DNA of 64,000 bases. Source: an uncultured Rhizobiaceae group bacterium. GTDB lineage: Bacteria > Pseudomonadota > Alphaproteobacteria > Rhizobiales > Rhizobiaceae. Positions 16,885 to 25,749 of the stretch are shown here, piece after piece; the first letter of the stretch is position 1; the number at the start of each line of letters is the position of its first letter. Below the pieces are notes generated by a model that was not told the DNA's origin, made no database searches, and saw only the letters and a program-made list of their open reading frames with translations. The DNA lies in assembly GCA_937930845.1 (NCBI GenBank), contig CALHBJ010000004.1:62001-126000 (forward strand), written 5' to 3'. The position numbers and the translations under genes are program-made.

Positions 16885-18561
16885 ATGGCGTTTAAGACAG
16901 ATATTGAAATTGCGCGCGAAGCGAGCAAGCGCCCCATACAGGAAATTGGGGCGAAGCTTGGAATTGGTGAGAAGGACCTTGTACCCTATGGCCATGACAA
17001 GGCTAAAATATCTGCCGAATTCATCAAAGCCCAGGAGGGCAAGAAGGACGGTAAGCTGATCCTGGTGACGGCAATTAACCCCACACCTGCCGGTGAAGGC
17101 AAGACGACAACAACCGTGGGCCTGGGCGATGGCCTCAATGCGATTGGCAAGAATGCGGCGGTTTGTATTCGTGAAGCGTCACTTGGCCCGTGTTTTGGCA
17201 TGAAGGGTGGGGCCGCTGGGGGCGGTTACGCTCAGGTTGTTCCCATGGAAGAAATGAACCTGCATTTTACCGGTGATTTTCATGCGATCACCTCGGCCCA
17301 CAATCTATTGTCGGCAATGATCGATAACCACATTTATTGGGGCAATGCGCTGGAGATCGATCAGCGCCGCGTGGTGTGGAAGCGCGTGATGGACATGAAC
17401 GACCGGGCCTTGCGTGACATCGTGACATCGCTTGGGGGCGTGCCCAACGGGTTCCCGCGCCAGGCTGGTTTCGATATTACGGTGGCCTCGGAAGTGATGG
17501 CGATCCTGTGTCTGGCCAATGATTTGGTAGATTTGCAGGAACGGCTGGGCAATATCATTGTGGCCTATACTCGTGGGCGCAAGGCAATCACTTGCCGGGA
17601 TATCAAGGCCGATGGGGCGATGACTGTGTTGCTGAAAGACGCCATGCAGCCCAACCTCGTTCAGACGCTTGAGAACAATCCTGCCTTTGTCCATGGCGGT
17701 CCGTTTGCCAATATTGCCCATGGGTGTAATTCGGTTGTGGCCACGAAGACGGCTTTGAAGCTGGCGGATTATGTGGTGACGGAAGCCGGGTTTGGTGCAG
17801 ACCTCGGCGCTGAGAAATTCATGAACATCAAGTGCCGCAAGGCCGGTCTTGCCCCCTCGGCGATCGTGATTGTTGCGACCATCAGAGCCATGAAGATGAA
17901 TGGTGGCGTGCTGAAACAGGATCTGGGTGAAGAGAATGTGGAAGCGGTCAATGCCGGTTGCGCCAATCTTGGTCGTCACATTGAAAATGTGAAGAGCTTC
18001 GGTGTGCCTGCAGTGGTTGCAATCAACCATTTCCACGGCGATACGGAAGCAGAAATTGCGGCCTGTAAGGCCTATGTGGAAAGCCTTGGGTCGGAGGCCA
18101 TCCTGTGCAAGCACTGGGCTGATGGTTCCAAGGGTACCAAAGAACTTGCAACGCGCATTGCGGAAATCGCCGACAGCGACATGGCGCAGTTCCAGACCCT
18201 GTATCCCGATGATATGAGCCTGATGGAGAAAATCGAAACGGTTGCCAAGCGCATTTACCGGGCCGATGAAGTGTTGGCGGACAAGAAAATCCGCGACCAG
18301 CTCAAACAGTGGGAAGATGATGGTTTTGGCCACCTGCCGGTGTGCATGGCCAAGACGCAATATTCGTTCTCCACCGACCCGAACCTGCGCGGTGCGCCCA
18401 CGGGCCATTCGGTGCCGGTGCGCGAAGTGCGCCTGTCGGCAGGTGCTGGATTTATCGTCGTCGTGTGCGGCGAGATCATGACAATGCCCGGCCTCCCGCG
18501 CGTCCCATCATCAGAAAGCATTATGCTCAATGATGAAGGCCTCATCGAAGGTTTGTTTTAA
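16885..18561 (+). CDS. fhs: Formate-tetrahydrofolate ligase
   Basis: 558 residues, full length. It makes 10-formyl-THF from formate, THF and [21 protein letters not shown] is the P-loop, [20 protein letters not shown] and [33 protein letters not shown] are family signatures, and the C-terminus [11 protein letters not shown] is conserved. AGGAGCC precedes the ATG at a normal distance. It lies 140 bp after fdhA, so formate oxidation and formate assimilation genes sit side by side. No terminator is obvious in the 58 bp before the convergent monooxygenase gene. Confidence 0.97.
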   Translation: MAFKTDIEIAREASKRPIQEIGAKLGIGEKDLVPYGHDKAKISAEFIKAQEGKKDGKLILVTAINPTPAGEGKTTTTVGLGDGLNAIGKNAAVCIREASLGPCFGMKGGAAGGGYAQVVPMEEMNLHFTGDFHAITSAHNLLSAMIDNHIYWGNALEIDQRRVVWKRVMDMNDRALRDIVTSLGGVPNGFPRQAGFDITVASEVMAILCLANDLVDLQERLGNIIVAYTRGRKAITCRDIKADGAMTVLLKDAMQPNLVQTLENNPAFVHGGPFANIAHGCNSVVATKTALKLADYVVTEAGFGADLGAEKFMNIKCRKAGLAPSAIVIVATIRAMKMNGGVLKQDLGEENVEAVNAGCANLGRHIENVKSFGVPAVVAINHFHGDTEAEIAACKAYVESLGSEAILCKHWADGSKGTKELATRIAEIADSDMAQFQTLYPDDMSLMEKIETVAKRIYRADEVLADKKIRDQLKQWEDDGFGHLPVCMAKTQYSFSTDPNLRGAPTGHSVPVREVRLSAGAGFIVVVCGEIMTMPGLPRVPSSESIMLNDEGLIEGLF

Positions 18562-18619
18562 GACTGCCATTGCACCGGTTCCGCATGATACAAGCGCTCG
18601 TGCGGAGCCGGACACACGA

Positions 18620-19843
18620 TCAGGGATAGAGTGCCGTGACATCGTAGCCGTATATCCAATCCTGCGAAGCATGAATGGCATGGGGTATGATTTTACCCGC
18701 AGCCCACATGGGGCCATAGGTCGCCAGCCGGGACAGGGCACCTGATTTATGGAACGTGTTCATGCGTTTTCGGGCTGCTGCCTGAATTTTGGTAACCCGC
18801 GATAGGCGGGCATTTTCATATTCAATCATAGCGTGTTGCACTGAACTGCCGGTATCGAGGTGGTGGGCCAGCACCCAGGCATCCTCAATTGCCATGGCAG
18901 CACCCTGCGCCACGAATGGCAACATGGGATGGCAGGCATCGCCGAGCAAAGTGACCGGGCCATCGCTCCAATGGGATAAAGGCGCACGATCAAACAGCGC
19001 CCATTTGTAGAATTGCGCGCCGTTTTTCAACACGTTCGTGATGGTTGGGTGCCAGCCGTTAAAATCGGTAAGGGCTTCTTCCTTGCTGCCCTGATTGGTC
19101 CAGTGTTCCGTGTCAGGTTGTGCCTGTTCAACCACTCCTACCAAATTGATCAACCCGCCATCTCCAAGCCTGTAAGTTACCACATGCTTGCCCGGACCCA
19201 CCCAGACGCAGGCAGTGGGGGGCGGTAAATTATCACCAAGAAGACTGGCATTAACGGTCAGCCGCCAGGCGACATTTCCCGTGAATCGCGGAGCGCTGGG
19301 CCCCAGCATCTGTTCGCGCAGGATTGAGTGAATGCCGTCGGCACCGATAATGGCGTCAGCCTCGATTGGGTCATCACCTTCAAGGACCAGGCTTGGCCGG
19401 TCGCCGGTGAGGGAATAGGCGGCCACCTTGGTGCCTAGCTTTGTTGAACCGGGCGCATATTCTTCGAAGGCAGATTTCAATATGTCGATCAATTCAGACC
19501 GATGAATGTTGAGGTAGGGCGCGCGCCAACGATTGTCGGAACCTTGTTCCAGCTGTGCCTTAAATATAGTGGTGCCGAAATGCCCATCGCGCATTTCCAA
19601 GGCCTGGGGCGCAAAGCCTTTTGCCTTGAGGGCGTCTTCCAGCCCCAGTTTTCGCAACACCCGCATGGCGTTGGGGCTGAGTTGAATTCCGGCGCCGACT
19701 TCTGAAATCTGGCTGGCCTGTTCGCACACGATGATTGAATGGCCGCGCTGCGCCAAACACAACGCAGCGGTGAGTCCGCCAATTCCGCCACCTGCGATTG
19801 CTACCTTCATGTGGGTTGTTGTTCCAGTTTGTGTCGTCGTCAC
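18620..19843 (-). CDS. FAD-dependent aromatic hydroxylase (salicylate/3-hydroxybenzoate hydroxylase-like)
   Basis: 407 residues of the class A flavoprotein monooxygenases. VAIAGGGIGGLTAALCLAQRG is the FAD-binding GxGxxG Rossmann motif, ADAIIGADGIHS the DG motif, and LLGDACHPMLPFVAQGAAMAIEDA the second FAD motif. The run VGAGIQLSPNAMRVL is shared with salicylate 1-hydroxylase and 3-hydroxybenzoate 6-hydroxylase types. The first eleven residues are Thr-rich and an inner ATG (MKVAIAG) is an alternative start. It could hydroxylate an aromatic or pyridine acid, which would fit the nearby heterocycle genes, but the substrate is not identifiable. Confidence 0.8.
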   Translation of the reverse strand: MTTTQTGTTTHMKVAIAGGGIGGLTAALCLAQRGHSIIVCEQASQISEVGAGIQLSPNAMRVLRKLGLEDALKAKGFAPQALEMRDGHFGTTIFKAQLEQGSDNRWRAPYLNIHRSELIDILKSAFEEYAPGSTKLGTKVAAYSLTGDRPSLVLEGDDPIEADAIIGADGIHSILREQMLGPSAPRFTGNVAWRLTVNASLLGDNLPPPTACVWVGPGKHVVTYRLGDGGLINLVGVVEQAQPDTEHWTNQGSKEEALTDFNGWHPTITNVLKNGAQFYKWALFDRAPLSHWSDGPVTLLGDACHPMLPFVAQGAAMAIEDAWVLAHHLDTGSSVQHAMIEYENARLSRVTKIQAAARKRMNTFHKSGALSRLATYGPMWAAGKIIPHAIHASQDWIYGYDVTALYP

Positions 19844-19898
19844 GTTATTTCATTGGACAGGTGTTTAGTGGAAATTTGTTGAACATGCGCGACAATCA

Positions 19899-19933
19899 TA
19901 AAAAATGCCCGCGCGACAAAATCGGGCGGGCAT
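19899..19933 (-). terminator. Terminator of the proXWV-type operon
   Basis: On the minus strand ATGCCCGC pairs with GCGGGCAT around an 13-base loop and is followed by a T-run (ATTTTTTATG). It lies just after the stop codon of the ATP-binding subunit, 26 bp downstream. Confidence 0.8.
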
Positions 19934-19958
19934 CTTTATTGTGTCACTGTCAGCACCA

Positions 19959-21014
19959 TCAGGTGTAGGCGCTGGAACCTTCCGATCTGCCCTGTGTGCG
20001 GGCCATCGCCTTGACGCAATCTTCCATTGAAAGACCACCGACCTTTTTGCCGTCACGCACGACAATGGCTTCCTTGATCTTGGATGAAACCAGCACTTGC
20101 ATGGCTTCTTCCAACACCGTTGAGGCCTCCAGTTCCGGGCCCTTGGCAGGTGGCTTGGCATGCATGACCGAGCCAACTTCAAGAACGCGCCCCCGGTTGA
20201 TGTCCTTGATGAAGTCCGACACGTAATCGTCAGCCGGATCAAGAACGATTTGTTGCGGACTGCCTTCCTGAACCATCGATCCATCGCGCAAAATGGCAAT
20301 ATTGTCGCCAATGCGCAGGGCTTCATCGAGATCATGGGTGATGAAGATGATGGTTTTGTGCAGCTCTTCCTGAAGATCAAGCATGACATTTTGCATGTCT
20401 GTTCGGATGAGCGGATCGAGGGCAGAAAATGCCTCGTCCATCAGCAGGATTTCTGCATCGGTGGCGAGCGCGCGGGCAAGGCCCACACGCTGTTGCATGC
20501 CGCCTGAGAGCTGGGCGGGATAGTGATTTTCAAATCCCGACAGGCCAACCCGATCAATCCATTTCTGGCTTCGGCTCATGGCCTCTGAGGTTGGAATGTT
20601 CTGGATTGTCAGCCCATAGGCCGCGTTCTCCGCCACTGTGCGGTGCGGCAAAAGTGCGAACTTCTGAAACACCATGGACGCCTTTTTGCGGCGGAATTCA
20701 CGCAGGTCATTATCGTTCATGGACAGCACATCTTCGCCATCCACAATCATCTCGCCAGCAGTTGGCTCGATGAGGCGGTTGATATGGCGGATCAGTGTGG
20801 ACTTGCCCGATCCGGACAATCCCATAATGACCTGCACCTTGCGGGCAGGGATATCCAGATTGATGTCTTTCAAACCCAGCACATGGCCGTGTTTTTCCAA
20901 CAATTCCGGTTTGCCCATGCCGCCCTGTACTTTTTCGACCATGGCCTTGGGGTTTGACCCAAAGATTTTGTAGAGGTTCTTGATCTGAACCTTCATTTGT
21001 TCATCAGACACCAT
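19959..21014 (-). CDS. proV: Betaine/proline-type ABC transporter, ATP-binding protein
   Basis: About 351 residues from the ATG at 21014, which overlaps the permease stop; an inner ATG at 20996 is possible. GLSGSGKSTLIRHINRL is Walker A, MVFQKFALLPHRTV the Q-loop, LSGGMQQRVGLARALA the signature and EILLMDEAFSALDPL Walker B. The C-terminal 90 residues contain a CBS-like regulatory region (EAIVVRDGKKVGGLSMEDCV), as in ProV/OpuAA, where it senses ionic strength. It energises import of quaternary-amine compatible solutes or related betaines together with the next two genes. Confidence 0.9.
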   Translation of the reverse strand: MVSDEQMKVQIKNLYKIFGSNPKAMVEKVQGGMGKPELLEKHGHVLGLKDINLDIPARKVQVIMGLSGSGKSTLIRHINRLIEPTAGEMIVDGEDVLSMNDNDLREFRRKKASMVFQKFALLPHRTVAENAAYGLTIQNIPTSEAMSRSQKWIDRVGLSGFENHYPAQLSGGMQQRVGLARALATDAEILLMDEAFSALDPLIRTDMQNVMLDLQEELHKTIIFITHDLDEALRIGDNIAILRDGSMVQEGSPQQIVLDPADDYVSDFIKDINRGRVLEVGSVMHAKPPAKGPELEASTVLEEAMQVLVSSKIKEAIVVRDGKKVGGLSMEDCVKAMARTQGRSEGSSAYT

Positions 21015-21894
21015 GGCCTCCTTCGCGGTGCTTTTGCAGCCGCTTGCCGTATGCTTGGGATACGCGGTCAAAAATGATCGCCAGGGCAACGATGGCCATG
21101 CCATTGAAAACGCCCAATGCGAGATACTGGTTGTTCACCGCACGCAGCACCGGAGTGCCAAGGCCAGAACCGCCGATCAGGGCGGCAATAACCACCATGG
21201 CCAAAGCCATCATGATTGTCTGGTTGACGCCTGCAAAAATGTTGGGAAGTGCCAATGGAATTTGAACCCCAAAGAGCCTTTGCCGGTAACTGGCGCCAAA
21301 TGAATCGGCAGCCTCCAACACGTCCGCTTGTACCAGGCGAATGCCCAGATTGGTCAAACGCACAATGGGCGGGATGGCGTAGATCATCACAGCAATCAAT
21401 GCCGGTGCCTTGCCAATGCCGAGCAGCATGACCACCGGAATGAGATACACAAAACTTGGAATTGTCTGCATGATGTCGAGAATAGGGGTGATGACCGCTT
21501 GAATCCGGTCAGACCTGGCCATGGCGACACCAACGGGGATGCCAATGGCAATACACAACACGGTGGCAACAGAGACCATCGCAGTGGTGACCATTGTGTC
21601 TTCCCACATGTCGAAATAACCGATCAGCAGGAACGCGATTGCGGTTCCCACAACCATTTTCCAACTGCGCGAGCCGAGCCACGCCAGGCCACAAAAAATC
21701 AAGATCATGATTGGCCATGGTGTTGCCAGCAATATTTTCTGGAACCACAGCAGAAAGTCTTTCAGCGGATCGAATAAGGCTTCGATAAGCTCGCCGTTTT
21801 CGCGTGTGAAGTCGCGGAATGTGCTGTCGATCGCTTTTTTAAGGTCTCGAAGGCTTTCGCGCTCCATCACCGGAAACTCGGTGAAAAATGACAT
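21004..21894 (-). CDS. proW: Betaine/proline-type ABC transporter, permease
   Basis: 296 residues from the ATG MSFFTEFPVMERESL at 21894, chosen because GGGGAG sits seven bases upstream; the track uses a GTG six codons earlier. After a soluble N-terminal helix of about 60 residues come five or six membrane spans, with AVITPILDIMQTIPSFVYLIPVVMLLGIGKAPALIAVMIYAIPPIVR including the EAA-like cytoplasmic loop further on (EAADSFGASYRQRLFGVQIPLALPNI). It belongs to the ProW/OpuAB family and lies between the substrate-binding and ATPase genes. Confidence 0.9.
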   Translation of the reverse strand: MSFFTEFPVMERESLRDLKKAIDSTFRDFTRENGELIEALFDPLKDFLLWFQKILLATPWPIMILIFCGLAWLGSRSWKMVVGTAIAFLLIGYFDMWEDTMVTTAMVSVATVLCIAIGIPVGVAMARSDRIQAVITPILDIMQTIPSFVYLIPVVMLLGIGKAPALIAVMIYAIPPIVRLTNLGIRLVQADVLEAADSFGASYRQRLFGVQIPLALPNIFAGVNQTIMMALAMVVIAALIGGSGLGTPVLRAVNNQYLALGVFNGMAIVALAIIFDRVSQAYGKRLQKHREGGHGV

Positions 21895-21929
21895 TGGTAT
21901 CTCCCCAAACACTCAGTTTTAGCTGATTT

Positions 21930-21967
21930 ATAAAAAAGCCCGCCGACATTCAAATGCCGACGGGCTT
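21930..21967 (-). terminator. Intercistronic hairpin with T-run between proX and proW
   Basis: On the minus strand AAGCCCGTCGGCATT pairs with AATGTCGGCGGGCTT (two mismatches) over a two-base loop, then CTTTTTTATA. It sits between the binding-protein and permease genes, where partial termination would give excess binding protein over membrane subunits. Confidence 0.7.
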
Positions 21968-21993
21968 CTGTTTATTCTACCCTAAAGGCGATC

Positions 21994-23025
21994 CTACAGA
22001 GCGGCTTTCACTTTTGAAGCCACATCTTCGGAGACCCATTTTGTCCAAACATCTTCGTGCTTTTTCAGGAACTCAATGGTGGCATCCTCACCGGATGCCT
22101 GCTCTTCGCCCATATATACCAGCATGGCATTCATGACGGCGCCTGGGAAAACACGCTTGGAAAGATACTCAGAAGCTTTCGAGCCTTTTTCCGCGAAGGA
22201 CTTGGTGATGACCGTGTTCACTTCGGATTCGGTGTACGCGCTTGGCTTTGGATCGGCACATTCCTGCTCCGGCTTCACAATGCAGCCGTCCCAGTTTTCT
22301 GTACCAGCCCAAGGGGTTTCCCACTTGAGAAGCTTAAGGTTGTATTTGCCGATCAGAGCGGTAGGCGACCAGTAGTAGCCGAACCAGAACTTATCACGCT
22401 CTGCTGCTTTTGCGATTGAACCGTCAAGACCGGCTGCGGAGCCTGGGTCTACAAGGCGCCAGCCTTTTTCTTCCATTTTGAAAGCGCGGAACAAAGATGC
22501 ATTTGACAACTGGCAACCCCAACCGGCAGGGCAGCCAACAAATGCGCCCTTGGAGGAATCTTCAGCGTCTGGGAACAGGTCTGGACGTGCCAGAACTTTT
22601 TCAACGGAATCCAGCTCAGGATGTGCCTTTGCAAATGCAGGTGTGACCCACCAGCCTTCGCCCAGGTCGGTAATTGGTCCTTTAACAAGAACCTCCATGC
22701 GGCCTTCGCCGATTGCCTTGTCGAGCGGGTCGCGAACTGCGTTCACCCAAAGCTCACCGGCAACCTCAGGGCTGCCTTTTTCGTTCATCGCAGCAAAGAT
22801 CTGTGTTGTTCCGCCCTGGATCAGCTCGACATTGCAGTCATAGCCTTTTTCCAGAATGAACTTGTCAACATTGGCCATCAACTCGCCGGAGGCCCAGTTG
22901 AATTCTGCCATTTTCACATCGCCGCATTTTGCATGGCCATCGGCCAGCGCGGTTGTTGTGAATGTTACGTTTGAAGCGGCCAGGATCGCAGACGTTGCTG
23001 CAAGGCCCATCAAAAACTTCTTCAT
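21994..23025 (-). CDS. proX: Betaine-type ABC transporter, periplasmic substrate-binding protein
   Basis: 343 residues. A signal peptide ends near TALA/DGHAKC. The mature protein has the OpuAC/ProX fold, with MAEFNWASGELMANVDKF and several Trp/Tyr-rich stretches (GEGWWVTPAFAKAHPEL, GYYWSPTALIG, ETPWAGTENWDGC) suited to an aromatic cage for a cationic trimethylammonium or pyridinium group. GGGAGA precedes the ATG. It is the first gene of the transporter operon, separated from proW by a leaky-terminator-like hairpin. Given the neighbouring catabolic operon, the ligand may be a catabolised betaine such as trigonelline, not only an osmolyte. Confidence 0.9.
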   Translation of the reverse strand: MKKFLMGLAATSAILAASNVTFTTTALADGHAKCGDVKMAEFNWASGELMANVDKFILEKGYDCNVELIQGGTTQIFAAMNEKGSPEVAGELWVNAVRDPLDKAIGEGRMEVLVKGPITDLGEGWWVTPAFAKAHPELDSVEKVLARPDLFPDAEDSSKGAFVGCPAGWGCQLSNASLFRAFKMEEKGWRLVDPGSAAGLDGSIAKAAERDKFWFGYYWSPTALIGKYNLKLLKWETPWAGTENWDGCIVKPEQECADPKPSAYTESEVNTVITKSFAEKGSKASEYLSKRVFPGAVMNAMLVYMGEEQASGEDATIEFLKKHEDVWTKWVSEDVASKVKAAL

Positions 23026-23192
23026 ACTTTATTCTCCCGTGTGTGAAGTCGTTAGTTGCAGGTGGAGTACAGCAAGAAACTGCGTGTGCCCCTGTTTCCT
23101 GTACGAAAGGCTAGGGGGACAAAAACGACATGTCGAGCGCCAGAGGCCAAAAGGTGGCACATTATGGCATCAAATAGTGCATGTATTCCAAT

Positions 23193-23233
23193 AATTCGAA
23201 AAAAATGAATTGTGAGTGCGATAAATTCGAATT
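23193..23233. promoter_or_regulatory. ATTCGAA-type operator elements upstream of proX
   Basis: Two elements lie in the 240 bp before proX: AATTC-N9-GAATT at 23193-23211 (containing ATTCGAA) and the perfect palindrome AATTCGAATT at 23224-23233. The core ATTCGAA recurs in the palindrome in front of the LysR gene at 24122-24138. Confidence 0.45.
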
Positions 23234-23265
23234 GCTGGGGAAGATAAATACGGTCGGGAGTCCGG

Positions 23266-24105
23266 TTATTCGTTGAACAGCCGCTGGGCCAAATCAATCA
23301 GCCAGGGCCAGGATGCCTCACGGGTCTCATTTATAAGCAGATAAGCCGGGCGTGTGAACGTGGGAGCTTCTTCAACACGGAATAGATTTCCCCTGGGCAC
23401 GTGCCACTCTGCCAGCGCTTCAGGCAAATATGCCGATCCGCCATTGTCAAACAGATAGTCCAGGCCCCAACGGGCGCTCGACAGACTGTGCTTGGCAATG
23501 CCTGCATCAAAATAGGTGGCGGCATGGCTGCGCCCGAAATTGCTGCCAGCGTCTATATAAATATAGTCCGGGTCGAACCGGGAAGGGCTGTCTGGCTTTG
23601 TGGAATATAAGGAAAGCTTTTCCAGCCCCAGAGTATGAACAGCAATGTTGTCGAGGGTGTTGGCGTGATAGCTCAGTGCCGCGTCGATCAATCCGCTGGC
23701 CAGCCATTCATCGGTTTGAGCCGCATCACCAGACTTGACCGACAAGGCGGTTTTTGGATGTTCAAATTTAACCGCTGAGGTCAGTCGCCGACCAAGGATT
23801 GGCCACAAATCGTCGTCGCAGCCCATATTGCAGACCGCATCCACGCCATCCGGCAAAGAAGTCTCCAGCATGGCTTGTCGCCACATGTCACTCATGGCTG
23901 CGGCATAGCGGTGGAATTTCACGCCGGAAGCGGTCAGCACCACGCCTGACTTCTGGCGGTGCAAAAGGGTTTGGCCAATATCGTCCTCAAGGCCCTTGAG
24001 CCGTGCGGTGATGGTGGACTGGGTAACATTGAGCACTTTTGACGCCCGTATCAGTGAGCCGGTCTCCACAATTGTCAAAAAGGTTTTGATTTGGGTGAGG
24101 CTCAT
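23266..24105 (-). CDS. LysR family transcriptional regulator
   Basis: 279 residues. The N-terminal winged helix MSLTQIKTFLTIVETGSLIRASKVLNVTQSTITARLKGLEDDIGQTLLHR is typical LysR; residues 90-279 form the effector-binding domain. It lies between the transporter operon (same strand, downstream) and the aldehyde dehydrogenase operon (divergent). A perfect ATTCGAAA-A-TTTCGAAT palindrome lies 17 bp before its start codon, consistent with autoregulation and with control of the divergent operon. The effector is probably the transported betaine or an intermediate. Confidence 0.88.
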   Translation of the reverse strand: MSLTQIKTFLTIVETGSLIRASKVLNVTQSTITARLKGLEDDIGQTLLHRQKSGVVLTASGVKFHRYAAAMSDMWRQAMLETSLPDGVDAVCNMGCDDDLWPILGRRLTSAVKFEHPKTALSVKSGDAAQTDEWLASGLIDAALSYHANTLDNIAVHTLGLEKLSLYSTKPDSPSRFDPDYIYIDAGSNFGRSHAATYFDAGIAKHSLSSARWGLDYLFDNGGSAYLPEALAEWHVPRGNLFRVEEAPTFTRPAYLLINETREASWPWLIDLAQRLFNE

Positions 24106-24121
24106 TGACCGGTCCTAGCGA

Positions 24122-24138
24122 ATTCGAAAATTTCGAAT
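24122..24138. promoter_or_regulatory. Perfect palindrome ATTCGAAA-A-TTTCGAAT, putative LysR operator
   Basis: Eight-base arms with one central base in the 140 bp divergent region between the LysR gene and the aldehyde dehydrogenase gene. The same ATTCGAA core appears twice upstream of proX. Partial further copies (TTCGAATAATTC) adjoin it. Confidence 0.55.
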
Positions 24139-24245
24139 AATTCATACGATTATATTAAGTTTACAACATTGTGTAGCGCTGACAACATGCACCTTCTGTC
24201 GGTTCAGACGGGCTGGAGAGACAGGCTGGTCTGGGAGGAGTTCAG

Positions 24246-25727
24246 GTGCAGGAAATCCAAAATTATCAGATGCTGATCGATGGTCAGTGGTGCGATGCTT
24301 CTGATGGCGCGGTGTTTGACAGTTTTAACCCGGCCACGGGGGAAACCTGGTCGTGTGTGCCGCAGGCCAGTGCGGAAGATGTGGACCGGGCCGTGCGCGC
24401 CGCAGACAGGGCAGGGCGCGTTGGCCCCTGGGCACAGATGACGCCGACCCAAAGGGGGCAGTGTTTGCGCCGTCTTGGGGATTTGCTGGCTGACAACTCT
24501 GAAAGGCTGGGGGAGATCGAATGCCGTGACACGGGCAAGATGTTCAAGGAAACCCGCTGGCAGGCTAAATATATCGCTGAGTTCTTCCATTTTTATGCCG
24601 GATGCGCCGACAAGGTGAGCGGGGAGACTCTGCCAATTGATAAGCCAGATCTGTTTGTTTTCACCGACCGTGAGCCGCTGGGTGTCATCGCGGCCATTGT
24701 TCCCTGGAATTCCCAATTGTTCCTCAGTGCCGTGAAAATTGGACCGGCACTGGCGGCTGGAAACACGATGGTGATGAAGGCATCTGAACATGCTTCGGCC
24801 GCCATGTTGGAATTTGGCAAGCTCATTGCAAAGGCTGGCATTCCCGATGGGGTGGTGAATATTGTCACCGGCTATGGGGAGCCCTGTGGCAAGGCGTTGA
24901 CTACCCATCCGCTGGTGGCGCGCATTTCCTTTACGGGCGGGCCGCAATCTGCCCAGCACATCATACGAAATTCCGCTGAAAATTTTGCTGAGGTTTCATT
25001 GGAACTCGGTGGCAAATCGCCCTTTATCGTATTTGAGGATGCGAATCTGGAAAGCGCCGTAAATGCCTCTATTGCCGGCATATTTGGTGCCAGCGGACAA
25101 AGCTGTGTCGCCGGATCACGGCTTTATTTGCACCATGATATTGCCGATGAATTTTTGCAGCGCATGGTGTCGATTGCCAAGAATATTCGTATTGGCGATC
25201 CCATGGCAGAAGAGACGGAAATGGGGCCCTTGTGCACGCGCGGGCAGTTGGACCTGGTCAAAAGTGAAGTCGCCCATGCGGTTGAACAGGGGGCCACAAT
25301 ATTGTGCGGTGGCAAAGAGCCGGACGGTCTGGACGGGCTGTATTTCGAGCCAACGATTGTGGATTGCCCCCGGCAGGATCTGAAAATCGTTGATACCGAA
25401 CTGTTTGGACCGGTGCTCAGCGTGGTGCGCTTCGGGGATGAGGCGGAAGCGATTGAACTGGCCAATGACACCAAACATGGACTGGCTGCCGGTATCTTTA
25501 CCCAAAACAGTGCGCGGTCCTTGCGGGTGGCGAAAGCGGTGCGCGCGGGAATCGTTTGGGTCAACACTTACCGTGTGATTTCGCCCATTGCCGAATTTGG
25601 CGGCACTAAAACATCCGGCTACGGGCGCGAGAGCGGGTTCCAGGCGATCTATGATTATACACGCCCCAAAACGGTGTGGATGAACATGTCTGACGCGCCG
25701 ATGGCCAATCCGTTTCAAATGCGATGA
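24246..25727 (+). CDS. Aldehyde dehydrogenase (candidate TgnC-like or betaine aldehyde dehydrogenase-like)
   Basis: 493 residues, NAD(P)-dependent ALDH superfamily, from a GTG at 24246 with GGGAGGAG upstream. VPWNSQLFLSAVKIGPALAAGNTMVMKASEHAS forms the nucleotide site, SLELGGKSPFIVF holds the general-base Glu, and GASGQSCVAGSRL the catalytic Cys; LFGPVLSVVRF is also conserved. It opens the operon divergent from the LysR gene. In Acinetobacter trigonelline degradation, the ALDH TgnC oxidises the ring-opened aldehyde/lactol to N-methylformamidomethylene succinate; the neighbours fit that, but other aldehydes are possible. Confidence 0.85.
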   Translation: MQEIQNYQMLIDGQWCDASDGAVFDSFNPATGETWSCVPQASAEDVDRAVRAADRAGRVGPWAQMTPTQRGQCLRRLGDLLADNSERLGEIECRDTGKMFKETRWQAKYIAEFFHFYAGCADKVSGETLPIDKPDLFVFTDREPLGVIAAIVPWNSQLFLSAVKIGPALAAGNTMVMKASEHASAAMLEFGKLIAKAGIPDGVVNIVTGYGEPCGKALTTHPLVARISFTGGPQSAQHIIRNSAENFAEVSLELGGKSPFIVFEDANLESAVNASIAGIFGASGQSCVAGSRLYLHHDIADEFLQRMVSIAKNIRIGDPMAEETEMGPLCTRGQLDLVKSEVAHAVEQGATILCGGKEPDGLDGLYFEPTIVDCPRQDLKIVDTELFGPVLSVVRFGDEAEAIELANDTKHGLAAGIFTQNSARSLRVAKAVRAGIVWVNTYRVISPIAEFGGTKTSGYGRESGFQAIYDYTRPKTVWMNMSDAPMANPFQMR

Positions 25728-25749
25728 CGGGAAACAACGGGGGCAAGCA

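Noticed and set aside
17305-18408. A 367-codon open frame antisense to formate-tetrahydrofolate ligase
   Set aside because: It is a shadow of the fhs coding frame, with no recognisable domain or ribosome site; long antisense frames are common in GC-rich genes.
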